A stretch of 64,000 bases of DNA, from NCBI GenBank assembly GCA_011800805.1, contig MPNW01000119.1:36975-100974 (forward strand), given 5' to 3'. The notes below the pieces were generated by a model. That model was not told the origin of the DNA. It searched no databases and was given only the letters and a program-made list of their open reading frames with translations. Position 1 is the first letter of the stretch. Every line of letters starts with the position of its first letter. Shown here one piece after another: positions 37,495 through 54,478 of this stretch. This DNA comes from Hirudo medicinalis. Taxonomy: Eukaryota > Annelida > Clitellata > Hirudinida > Hirudinidae. The translations under genes were made by a program, and so were the position numbers.

Positions 37495-38342
37495 ATCAAG
37501 CCAAAATTATCTTCTCATTGAAGAGCATCCACAAAACTTTGAATCTTTATGTGGGACCCAACGTGTTGTGTGCATAACAATTATTTTGCAGCACATGAGA
37601 TGGAGTGTCTTGTTTTCATTCCTTTGACAGTGTTGCATGTTGCCACTGGTTTATGGCAGATTTGAATGGAGGTTAACATTCATAATTCTCAACTCCAACA
37701 CTATCACAATCAGTTGGATTGCATTGTTTTCCATGCTTGTGTCATGCTTCCAAATGTGGCATGGGTATTAAAGCTATTACTATTTCTCATTGTCGCTGTA
37801 GAATTGAAACGTCTTCATTAATGTAAATAACTCAATTTCTCAACGTTGTTTTGACTTGACATGTAAACACAGATTCAATTATTGCAAGTTATTAAATTAT
37901 CCTGGTGTTTAAAGTCATCTGAGAGGTTTTGTCTTGTGTCACAATAAAAAAAAACTAATTTTATGTAAAAAGACGGATAATTGAAATACATTGCAAGCAG
38001 CATAAACAACTTTGAAAAGATTGTAAGTCAATAAAGTACATCAGCCTCAAATGATATCTTTAAAAAGATTACTTAAACAATTAATCCAGTCATTTTCTTC
38101 AGGGACATTTTTTTAATCTCAGAAGAACCACATGACTAGATGGCTTGTTGCAACACATTTTAGACGACAATGACTTAGTAAGCGACAAGGACGTAATACT
38201 GATGGAAGTTAATGTTGACAAATAAATGCTAGGATCGTCAGTATCTCGACGTCGGACGCCGATGCTTCGCACCAAATGTCACTTTATGGAAAGGGCTTCT
38301 CATTTTGTGGTGCAGAATGAGTTCACTGTCATTGAATCATAC
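37495..38342. other. WIPI2 / epsin convergent 3' region
   Basis: 3' UTRs of two convergent genes. Best WIPI2 poly(A) signal is AATAAA at 37943-37948, followed by an A-run. No RNA gene or repeat recognised. Confidence 0.5.
37943..37948 (+). terminator. Candidate poly(A) signal of WIPI2
   Basis: AATAAA about 450 bp after the WIPI2 stop. Confidence 0.5.
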
Positions 38343-41300
38343 TCATAAGAATGGATTAAATTCTGAAGGATAAGTTGACTTTGGCAGAGCCTCTGCTGCT
38401 GCATCAACATTTGGATTGTTGGGTTGTGTGTGAAGCTGCGGGTATTGGTAGAACGGAGTCGTATAAACTGCCGCAGTGGTCCCAGGCATTACCACGCCTG
38501 CTGGCATGTGCAGATCAGGAGTAAGAAACGGATTGGAAGATATAAAAGTTGGTGAGGAACCTCGACTTTGGTTTGAAGAAACTGCAAAAGGATTAAAGGA
38601 GGGAGGGCCTGTAAAAAAAGCATTGCTTATTAATTTTCAAAATTTATTTAAACTACACTAAAAACCCCCAGTAAATAATTTTCATAAATTTTCTGTCAAA
38701 TGGCTCACATGTAAGTAACTTACCAATACATTTACTGGGCGACATCAAGTTGTCCAGGTTCACCAGGTTTGCATTTTCACCTAAGAAGTCTTTGGGTGAT
38801 TTTCTAAGATGTGACTTTGTTGCTGATATTTCTTGAACTGACATTTCCAAATTTTCCATTTGCCAAGGGTCTTTTTTATCTGATAAAAAAAAATCATTAT
38901 ATTAGTTGATAAATTCATTGAAATAATGAAAACAATTTAGGCTTGTAATAAAATAATACATGTTTTGAGTTTTGAATGCTCTTCAACTGTGTTACAGTTG
39001 GATCTGAAGCACTAAATTATGATTTGTTAAACAATTAAGTTTTTTCATTTCTGATAGATCAAATAAAATGATAATTGATATTAAATGCAAATAGCAGGAA
39101 ATGCATAATTGCATGGACATAGGAGAGACACATTGGATTAAAAATACATCCATTTCTAAATATCTAATAGCTTAAAAATTAAAGTTACTTTAAACCAAAA
39201 AGTCAGCCAATCTAACCTTCAATGGTTTGTGGTTGATGCGACACTGCCATCTTGTCACCACATGCACTAGGCGCAGTGGTTCGTGACCGGAGATCATCAA
39301 ATGCATCATCGACGTTGCCCTGTGCACCAGCAGGAGGTGTGAAGATATCGCAGGAGGAAAGACATGATGAGTGCCATGCAGTGTTTTGGTCTGATGCAGG
39401 AGCGACATTCTTAGACGACAAGTCGGACGTTGGTGGCCATTCTAAAATTTAAAAGATACTTTAATATAAAAAAGAACTAGAATCTAAACTCCTACAAAAA
39501 GAAAAATAGAATAATTGAAATATCATTTACATTCTAGGTTGGTTTGTATATAATGAATAATTACTCTGCTTTTATTTGTGTTTAGTTTTAATAGAAATCT
39601 ATATTCTTCAGTTCCCTCACCAATGAAAAATTAATTACAATCCTGCCCATCCAATATTCTTTATCTATTATTTAAAAAATCTTATAAATTGTAAATATTG
39701 CATGGTATTCTTTAATGTGTTCATTTGTTTTTGTTTTCTTATGTTGAATGATGACTATTTGAAACTTGTTAATCAGGAAGTTCCTTAAGGAAGAGCATGC
39801 TTCCGCTATCAGACTGACCCTTGAGTTATTTTATTTTTGTTCCTTTTCTGGCTTTAATGATTGTATTTAAGGTATTTAGTTGAATAAAATTTCTTTAAAT
39901 TAAAACAAAATCCTTTCAAATTACTTCTGATCAGTGTTTGCAAACGTTTGTGAATTTCATATGTTTTCAAATTAAATAATGGAAACTTAAGTATTGTTTA
40001 ACTTAAATTTAAAATGACCAGAACTTGGAGCATTTGGGTCCACCCATAGATTCTCATCCATCCAGGGATTTTTGAATGCATCGTTTACTGAATTCTCAGA
40101 CTTCCATTCCAGCCATGGATCTGAGGAATCCAATGTTGGTGAAGAGGAACTCTTGCCATTCTAAAGAATTAACAATCACTGTTGTGCACCATTATGCTTT
40201 CAACAAATAAAAAAACCTCGATCACAATAACTTTATTATGAAAATTCTATCGGGACATGCAAGTGACTCACATGACTCAAGTAGGTCCAATATAAACAGT
40301 TAAGATCTAACATGTGTATGGCATTATATAAATTGAATTATTTCCATTCCTATTATTGAACTGATGTTGGTTCCATTAATAACATAAAGACAATAAATAA
40401 TAACCAGAACAACTCGATGTATAGATTATCTCGTGCACATACTTAAATCTTATGCAAATTTAATTCACTTGTACTAATAAAAATGTTGAATTCATTCAAT
40501 GCATTTAAAAAGATTAGAGAAGTTGACACCTCAAATATGAAACATTTTTGAGACACTAACCTGTTTTAACCTAGCCTCCTCCTCTGACTCCTTCTTGCTC
40601 TGTTCAAGGGCCATCTGTAACTTGACCTCATCACCCTTCATGAGTTTCATCTGCTGCTCGTGTTCCTCTTTGCTCATGGCAAGTGCAAGTTCAAGTTGCA
40701 ATTCTTCCTCCCCTGTTGATGTCGGTCGAGCTGCTTCAAGTTCAGCTACGATTCAATGCGACCGAGTTACAAGTAAAAGTTCTATAATTATTTCTTTCAT
40801 TTGCAAACATTTATGAGCTCTTGTCATAGGTTAATTTTTTATTATAAAATTTAAGCCTAATTTAAGTGCTTATAAAAAGTAATAGGAGTAAATGACAAAT
40901 GACATTTGGAGTGCAAGTTAGCTCAGAGGGTAGCGTTCCTGCGAATGACGGTAAAAGCAACAGTCATTACGTGTCGTGTTCGAAACCCAGCTTGCACCAC
41001 CACAAAGCGCCCCTGGGAGCCGGTGCTATATAAATGGTCTAAGCGCCCCTGACGCTCACGCTTATGGCGCTATATAAATAAACTTACTTACTTATTTACT
41101 TACAACAAAATAAAGGCAGATCCAAAGCTGTTTTGACAAACTATCCAAAGATGTGCAATTAATTTTTGTATTTAGTAGTGTTGTCAAAATTGTCAAAATA
41201 CCGTCCAGCATTCCTCCTTCTAATGACCAAGAACTTGGTGAACCAACTGTGGTGGGCATTTAACAAGAACAAATAAATCAACCAATTTATCATTTCACCA

Positions 41301-42329
41301 AATTTGTGAATAAAAAAAACCAACATCCTGAATATTTTCCAACAACACTATCAGAAAATGTGACAACATTCGGTAGAATGGGACTTGCCGAAGGGTAAGC
41401 AGCTCCGCTCTGCAAATTATTTCAAATGTTTGCAGAGAGAATGTCTTACATGATGAATGATGCACCTTAACAACTTAATATTGTATGACAATCACGTATG
41501 TTAATAACTATATTTTAATGATATCTCACAATAATTCTAAAATGATGTATAAGCCAACACTCACACTAACACCAGCATTAGTCTGAGCAAATCTTTCTTT
41601 GGCTTTCAAAGCCTTGGCCCTTTCATTTTTTAATCTTTCAGAATCTTTCAAAAGAGACACCAATTGCTTTGCCTTTTCTCTTACATTTAAGCCGTGATCC
41701 TTTGCATCTTCAATGTACTGAAAATCTTTTAATGTTTGTATAGCAAAAATATTTTCCCTGCATTGGTGGGCAACCTGCAGATCAAAATCAGCTTATCTCA
41801 CTCAACAAGTGAGACCAAACATTTGTTGGCTACATTCAAATCATGCTTTTTGAAGAGCTTTACTCTTCTAGATTTGTTGATAAAAGCAAAATGTTCAATT
41901 TTACGTTAACATAAGTTTATCTTATGAGACATGACATTGACCCATCATGTACTTACAAACATTGCCAATTAAAGGTAATATCTTTATTTGTTTCTTTAAA
42001 TATATATCTCATGTATTATTGTTCATAATTTAATAAATATCACTATTTCAAATTATTTTTCAAACCTTTTCACTTCCAGTTTTTACTATATATTCAAGAA
42101 GCACCAGAGACTTATAAACATGCCTCCAGTTCCGTCCGTGATCATTGAGACGCTTCCAGATCATTTGCATTATTTCAGTAAAAGCCAAGACATTATAAGT
42201 TAAGTCAGCAATTTCAGTCATAAGAGTGCTTGATGGACCCCAAGGATCATTTGAGGTGGCTTCTCTGACCTTAACTTGGGCATCAGAGTAATTCTTAACG
42301 ACATTTTTTATTGTCCTTCTGAGAGGCAT
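38343..42329 (-). CDS. EPN: Epsin (ENTH-domain clathrin adaptor)
   Basis: Endocytic adaptor that binds PI(4,5)P2, ubiquitinated cargo, AP2/clathrin and EH proteins. Minus-strand exons: 42066-42329, about 41567-41774, 41202-41246, 40561-40745, 40019-40160, 39217-39441, 38724-38879, 38343-38608; about 496 residues. The ENTH domain starts MPLRRTIKNVVKNYS and contains VREATSNDPWGPSS and MIWKRLNDHGRNWRHVYK. Two ubiquitin-interacting motifs lie in the exon at 40561 (EELQLELALAMSKEE and KLQMALEQSKKE). The tail carries SDPWLEW, KNPWMDE and KDPWQME (DPW-type AP2 motifs) and KSPKDFLGENANLVNLDNL, known from vertebrate epsins. There are three NPF motifs, the last one base from the C-terminus (FNPFL). An in-frame TGA just upstream supports the ATG at 42329. 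The donor near 41565 is ambiguous: AGT|GTGAGT is the better site but gives the wrong phase unless a small extra exon near 41370-41411 is used. A SINE occupies one intron. Confidence 0.93.
40912..41103 (+). repeat. Full-length tRNA-derived SINE (reference copy)
   Basis: Best copy in the window. The head has a pol III A box (TTAGCTCAGAGGGTAG) and a B box (TGTTCGAAACCC). The body has two related modules, each starting AAGCGCCCCTG and ending in CTATATAAAT. The tail is (CTTA)n. It is antisense inside an epsin intron. This is a SINE, not a working tRNA gene: the sequence after the B box does not close an acceptor stem. Confidence 0.9.
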
Positions 42330-44107
42330 GCCGGATTTCTCCTTCAAAATTCAATAGTACCAACTAATTAGTATAAATGTGCATTCACTTTAATGAACGT
42401 CCAAATTCCAGAGCACAACTAGTTTGCAGCCAATTCACGAAATAAACATCACAAAAATGATAACGAAATTCACGAAAGTACAGATTCTTTTAAATCATGC
42501 TTTCCAGCCACAACGGCTGTCAAATAATGCAACTGAACGGTGTTTTAAATATTATATCTTACACCAATACTATTTTAGTCTAACTTATGCTTGCATTAAG
42601 AGATGAGCATTGCACAAGGAACCTTCAAAACCCAATAGAAAGAACAGTAACGTCTGACAAATTTGTGACATACTGAAGGTGAAAAAAAGCGTAATCAATA
42701 AAATCCACAGAAAAAACAGTTGTTATGCGGCCATCCCGACCATCTAAGATACCGAAGTTTAAAAGTAAAAGCAAGTTCAAGGCTAAGTTAATTAAAATTG
42801 TGCAGAACACGTAAATTATTATTTAATAAAAAATTAAAATAGTAGTACACGTTACAATATAGGTTCTTATTACTCCGCCTTGGATTCCGACAGAGATCTC
42901 AGAAGAGTTTCTCTCGTCTTCAAACATTTCGGTCCTATGATTCTCCTTACGTTTTCGGGTTGATCAGCCGGTTTTTACCTTCCGGACCCAACATCATCTT
43001 CGGCTATGAAAGGCTCTCGTTAGTCTTTTTATGCCGATCATTACTGACTGGATTGGAGCGACTCCGAAAGCTCTCATTATGTCGCTTAATGCACCGCTTG
43101 GAAGTCGGCAAACTTCGACTAGGCGAGGCTCTATTTGGCCTTCTTGTGTCGTTCGCGTCCGCGGCCATGAAAGCTTTCGGTGCTTCTTCACGCCTTGTAA
43201 TTAATATATGCAAAGTGAGGCCTAAAGTTTCTTTGAGGCGGCAGTCGGGAGATTTTCAGGACTCGACCACGGGCTTTTATTCGATTTCATTTGGATGGTA
43301 GTCGATAGTAAACCCGCGACGGGCCTATTTCTCCCGACAATTAATGGAATTGCTTTGGATTGCTGGGTCAAAACGCTTTATTCTTCTTGTCCTCATCTCG
43401 AAAAAGACTCATAGGTGGTCTATTGACTAATGAGTCAATGTTATTTACTGCTTATATAACTTTATTGAGATATATTTGACATCAATTAATTTGTTTAATG
43501 TTACCACATTATATTATTATTTTAGACATAAGGGACATAAATCTGTGACGTAACACTCCAGATCTCAGCATAAAAGTCCTCATGAAAATTGAAAAGTCCT
43601 CATTGATAATTGTTATTTTTTAGGTTCAGGATTTACTCAATAGGGGGGGCTAATTTCATCAACCCCAGAATAAAAAATTTTATATGAACTAGAACTGTTC
43701 AAAGGTAATCATTATGTTGGCTTAAGATGGACTTTAAAATATTTAAACAGGAATCTATAAAGTTATGCTGATTGAATTATTTTAATTTGTGTGTTGACAA
43801 TGATCTTTTATATATGCTAAACAACTAGCTTACTTAAAATTAATAAATTTTCGGACTGAGTTTTAGGGTTGTTTAAAAAATTCAGTATGTTCACTATTAT
43901 TGAAATAAATAAAATTTATTTATTAACCATAATACAAATATTTTATATAACCTATTTCAATTAAAAATTAATTATAAGAGTAAACATATGTATGAAAAAT
44001 TCCAGAGACCTTTCATAATTTGTTTCTTCTAATGACGATAGTCAGTTGTGCCGAGGCGTTCTTATCTACCCGTGAAGCTCGCTCTGAAATTGTTTTGCAT
44101 TACCAAA
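42330..44107. other. Divergent promoter region between epsin and the DEAD-box gene
   Basis: 1.8 kb with no assigned gene. About 42870-43390 is much richer in GC and CpG than its surroundings and is open in several frames on both strands; the rest is AT-rich. This is the likely location of one or both promoters. Confidence 0.5.
42870..43390. other. GC/CpG-rich island, possibly with an exon
   Basis: Overlapping stop-free stretches: 42960-43301 (+), 43004-43213 (-) and 42994-43191 (-). The minus frame at 43004-43213 is Arg/Ser/Asn-rich. I recognise no family. It could be a promoter CpG island, a 5' UTR exon or an exon of an unrecognised gene. Confidence 0.4.
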
Positions 44108-49533
<5,426 letters not shown>

Positions 49534-50258
49534 CCAAATTTTGCTTAATTCTATGTTTTCTTTTAATGTACAATTTATGCAAACAATTTCCTTTAGGAAT
49601 TGAAGTAAATGAAGCATTGTTTTAAAAGATGCTAGAAGTGAACAGTATCTGAAAAGTTTTATTTTATACTGCACTTGTTCAGTCATGTGAACCATTGTCC
49701 GTATTTTATATTTAAGAGCCAAAGCTTTTAATATTTTGGGTCGACCACTTATGTTTTGGACATAATTTGTGATATAGGAAGTTGTTCATAGCAAAAAAAT
49801 GTTGAGTATTTTATTGCAGAAAAAAACCAGAGATGTGATTCTGTGGCATTCTTTATTTTGGGATGTTTTGTGGTCTGTATTTGACTTAATGTTTAGTTTA
49901 GGTAATGGTAATGGTAGTGATGGGTTGTGGGAACGGTCTGGCATACATTTTGGGCCTTATTAGTGGAAAATTGTAATTAAAAACATGTTTCCTTTTCCCA
50001 GTGTATTGTCAATGAACCAATCTTGCAATTGCTCCTAAAGTGCATTTGTGTTACTGTTGGAATTTTCTGCACCTTGGATTTCTCTAACTCTCATCACTAT
50101 TTGAATAATTGAAACTTATGTCATGTTTATGTTAAATTTAGCCCTGAGTTCTAAAACATGATGTTTAATATTTTGAAAGGGAGCCAATATTTATTTTTTG
50201 AGTTAATCTATTACTGGGTGAAAATTGATATAACTGTAGAGAATAATATGTGAAAGAA

Positions 50259-50264
50259 AATAAA
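50259..50264 (+). terminator. Candidate poly(A) signal of the DEAD-box gene
   Basis: AATAAA about 725 bp after the stop. Confidence 0.45.
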
Positions 50265-50368
50265 TGCTGGGATTGTTTATGTGTCTAAATGTCTCATAAT
50301 GGTGCAAAATTTTGATAAGCAGTTAAATACCTTGGCCACGGCAATGGCAATCGCTGAGCGAATGTTAA

Positions 50369-50623
50369 TGCCTCAACGATATTGGTAATCGGAGTTATTC
50401 AATTCGGAGTCATTCTCAGTCTAGAGCAAGATTAGGCCGAAACAAAAATAACGCAAGTTCCTGTCCATGTTGTGGTGAAAAAATTGAATGTTGGGACCCC
50501 AGGTTAGATACTCAGCAGATACCGATCTGGATTGGTCAGCACGAGCAAGTCAAATTGATAAGAAATGGTCTGGAGATTATCGTCAAAATTGCAGAAAATC
50601 GAAAAACCTTCTTGCTTAGTTAA
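50369..50623 (+). other. Open 84-codon stretch with a CPCCGEKIECW zinc-ribbon-like motif
   Basis: Open between stops at 50366 and 50621 with no ATG, so it could only be an exon or a gene relic. It begins Ser/Arg-rich (SHSQSRARLGRN), then CPCCGEKIEC, then a mixed charged/hydrophobic part ending KTFLLS. No family recognised. Confidence 0.3.
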
Positions 50624-51224
50624 AGCATTTGCTAAATTAACTTTCTGTCGAAAGTACCGTGTCGGGGCAATGCAAGGAGTCAAGCTGCTTAAAGAGTTCC
50701 GATATGAAGTTTTTGAAATCCCTTATTGAGCCGAACGAAATATATGTAACATCTAGTAGACAATAAAATTATATCGGTTCAAGGGTTATAACTATAGTCC
50801 TAATGGAATGATATCCCGCTATCCGGATAACCCATACCATATTTAGTAATTAGTTATGTGTCTATGGGATATTTATTTGTAGACAGAGAGTGAATAATAA
50901 ATCATGTGTCAATGAAGTGATGGCGAATCAATAAGTAAGGGTTTGAACATACGTTTGAAGGAAAATAAGTTTTTAGAATATGACAGCTGGAATTGTCGAA
51001 TATATTTTTGGGCCTAAACATGTAATAGAATGAAGTGGTGTGTTGGATCTGACAAAGGAGGGTTTGTATTTTGGGATGGATCGGTGCTTAATGATGTAAT
51101 ACGGTGATGGCTTTGCAAAAAAAAATGTATTAAATATGTAAGGAAGCATGCGACGATCAAGTCTGTACATAAAGATGCCGATGATAGTTAATTTGATGAG
51201 TTTTAAGAATTTTTAATTTTTTGA

Positions 51225-51473
51225 AGAAAAGGTCATCGTGAGAGTTATGTAGTAAGTGCAGAGCAATACGAATATATCTTTTTGGAGTTTAAGCAAGGGA
51301 ACTTAATAGCTGAGTTGACATGGGATAAAGATACGATTTCCACCGAACTGGCAGTATACCAATGCAAGCTAATGCCAACCGAACCTTCAAAACTATCTTT
51401 CAAAGATCTGAAAAAACTTTATCAAATTAAAGATTATGATACTCTTCATATTCTCTTTTTACAGTTACGCTAA
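51225..51473 (+). other. Open 82-codon stretch, possible terminal exon of an unknown gene
   Basis: Open from 51225 to TAA 51471-51473, preceded by a T-rich run and ...TTGAAG that could be a splice acceptor. Composition is protein-like (ESYVVSAEQYEYIFLEF, then KLSFKDLKKLYQIKDYDTL). No ATG in the first part and no upstream exon identified. Family not recognised. Confidence 0.35.
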
Positions 51474-51683
51474 CTCTAGCGAAATTAATATTTATAATTT
51501 ATATTATTTACTAATTCATATAATTATTTATTTTTATTTACTTTTCGATTCTTTGGTTACGAGTAACATTATGTGAAGTCCATTGCATATCTCTGCACAA
51601 TTTCGCTCCCTTTATCAACCTTCGCTACCAATCTCGTTTATCGAGTCGTTTTCATAGTAAGCCGTTGCTGCAGTATCCTTGCA

Positions 51684-54478
51684 ATGTCAGCAAATCTAGA
51701 GGACAACGCATGTTACTGGTATTTCCTATTTCATATTGTTCACAGATCAATTTTGAGAAGCTGCGGACCAACTCATGATATACTTTGTCGCATAGCTTAC
51801 TGAATACATCTGCAAGTGATATCAAGTTATTAGTTAATACTATTTGCATACAAAGCACTCGTCGTTACATTTCGTAAATAATCAAAACCCTTTTTATTTT
51901 TAAGTGGAAAGGATAGAGATCTGAACATATGCGAATTTCAATGTGGAATGTGTTTCAGATTCTGTCATGAAACGTGCATATCAGATTATATGGGGTAAGC
52001 ACTCTTTGGCAGGTTTGCGTACTCATTTAAAATATATCGACTAATGCGTTCCCTAAAACAAACAGCGACTTTGTGCCATTCATGATAAACTACCAGTTCT
52101 TTTGCAAGAGATGCAGTAGTCAAGAAACTTTGGCCAAAAAACCAACTAATTTTGGTCAGATGGGTTTGACAGCCTTAGCCAATCTTAAGAATAAGTTTCC
52201 AGAAAGAAAAATGTTTTCAAAAAAAAAGGAAATTATCCCTTTCATTGAGAGATACTGGGAAATAATGACATCGGTCCAAAGTAGGACAAAGAACACGTGG
52301 CATCTTTCGCTTTCAAAAGACATGGTAGATAAGTAAAAGAATTTCATGATATGCAAATTGATAACAATTTCACTTGTCACTTTCAGTTGAATTTTCCAAA
52401 TATCTTCGTCTCAGGTGGGGAGATTGAGGGCGATCAAAATTTCGGATTATCAAACGACGTTAGTTGCAACTAAACAGTTTAAATATAAAGTATTTTCAAT
52501 TAACTTATCGTCGCTTTTAAGGACTTATGCAGTATAAGCCCAAACCACGAAAGATTTCTTGGATTAATGTTGTGCAAGTCCATAGCTAACAACGTTAATA
52601 CTAAGGAAGGTTTGAAATTGATTTAGTCTTCGATATAATATTTGAGTGTTATTTAATATTTTCATATGTAAACTAGCAAAAGTTAAAACAGCGAAGAAGA
52701 AGAATGTGGATTGCAAAGATGCTCCTGCAACAAAGAAAAGGTTAGCTTTTACCACGAAATCAATTTATGACGGAAGTGAACTCACGAATCTTAACGGGAA
52801 AAAAACTACTGAAAATTATGTAGCACGCAACTTATTGCAAAACACGGATTACATTAACAAAGTGAATTTTTATTATTATTAGCAAGTACTTAAAATGTCA
52901 TACAATATTTAATATTCCAGTTCGCTGACTGAAGCAATGGAGCTCGCTCCCAAGAACTATCCGCACGAACATCCGTTTAACAAGTATGGATATAGATATT
53001 TTCTTGCCGAACCCGATCCAAGCGATCCCACATGGCAGACAATCGATGAAGATCCGAAGCTTCAAGGAAAACCAATTCCAGGTCACCTATATCGAGATTA
53101 CCGTGAGAAGCTTGTCCTCCTCTCCATGAACGATAGAGGTTAAAAATAGAAACTTGTGTTTCTATAAACATAGATTACATTTTAAACTATTACTTGTAGC
53201 ATCAGAGTTAGTGCTGAACGAAAACAGGCTCACGGTTAGTGGTCACAAAGGTTACAGCATGATTAGGGCTAATTATGGTTAGTAATTTTGTTTTATGATT
53301 GTTTAACTTTCAAGACATTTTAAAATATGTTTTTTAATATATTTTAAAGGAATTTAACATTTATTACAATTTTAAAACAGGTGTAAGCTATGGTTCATGG
53401 TATTTTGAGGTAAGGATAGATAGCATGCCTGGAGACTCTGCTGCCAGGATAGGATGGTCTCAATGCTTCGGTTTGTTAAGTTGCCCATCTATTTGTCAAA
53501 GTGATTTCTTAAATAATAAGGTTAATAAGACTCTAATAAAAATTGCATCAAATGTTTCTAAAGCCCTTTTGCCTGCACCATGCGGGAGCGACAAATTTGG
53601 TTATTCCTGGAGATCAAGAAAAGGCACCAAGTTTCACAACAGTTGTGGAAAGCACTATTCCGATGGTTACAAGGAAGGTGATGTTGTCGGCTTCTACATA
53701 CAGTTTCCACCCAGCAATTCCGCTTCTAAAACGATTCAAACAGATCACAAAACCAAGGTGATGGTCTTAATAGTTTAATTATGAAATGGACTTTAACTTA
53801 TCATAATTCTAGATACTCTACCATCTATTCAATTAGACAATAACTCTTTGAATTGGTATTATCCACTTTGACCTAATTAATTGCAAACTTATCTATAATT
53901 TGAAAAATCTAAATAAATAATTTAATTGCAGCCTCTGATTAAATATAAGGGCTACTGCTACTACGAATTAAAGGATGATCTCCCTGCCGAAGAAGCAAAA
54001 CTAGAGGCCCTTAGTGGAGGACAGGTCTTAACAGCTAGATATTTTCTTATACTAACAAATTAATTTTAGAAGATATATTTACTAACCATTGCGTTGTTTA
54101 TTAATGTTCTGATTTGAATAATAACCATAGAGTTTACAAACAGTAAATTTTTCCAGATGATCATGTTTTTGAACGGAAACAGTCAAGGAGAGGCATTTGA
54201 AAATGTTTATGATGGAGTATATTACCCATCGATATCACTATATAAGAATGTCACGGTTAGCATTTTTTCCCAAGTGGAATTGCTTAAAATGGATTGGTTA
54301 CAAATAAAATATTGACAGGTTACTGCAAATTTCGGACCAGCTTTCAAATATCCTCCGAAGAATTTACATTACAAGCCTGTAATTATTACAATTTACTCAG
54401 TCTTGTTTTTAGAATTAAAACTTGAAATGCCCGATATATTTGCAGATGAGCTTGGTTGCCGGTGAAAGCAGGAACTAG
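51684..54478 (+). CDS. ASH2L: ASH2L paralogue 1, lacking the DPY30-binding C-terminal helix
   Basis: Homologue of the WRAD/COMPASS subunit that stimulates H3K4 methyltransferases. Exons: 51684-51718, 51905-51994, 52066-52324, 52387-52458, 52522-52609, 52677-52740, 52921-53138, 53200-53277, 53381-53470, 53564-53757, 53932-54024, 54157-54255, 54319-54378, 54446-54478; 490 residues. Domains in order: atypical PHD ([17 protein letters not shown]), winged helix (LFSK-like FSKKKEIIPFIERYW), basic linker (KVKTAKKK) and SPRY ([48 protein letters not shown]). Most exons match paralogue 2 in length exactly, all frames are open and all introns are GT-AG, so it looks functional. The last exon encodes only MSLVAGESRN and then stops. 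Paralogue 2 and human ASH2L continue there with the helix that binds DPY30. Poly(A) signals follow within 40 bp of the stop. Confidence 0.93.

Larger units (their letters stand above)
49534..51683. other. DEAD-box 3' UTR and region upstream of ASH2L copy 1
   Basis: 2.1 kb. 49534-50270 is UTR-like with AATAAA at 50259-50264. Beyond that the sequence is less AT-biased and holds two unexplained open stretches (50369-50623 and 51225-51473), described separately. Confidence 0.5.

Noticed and set aside
40912..41000. tRNA gene suggested by A and B boxes
   Set aside because: The sequence continues into a repeated body, recurs in many copies and does not close an acceptor stem; it is a SINE head.
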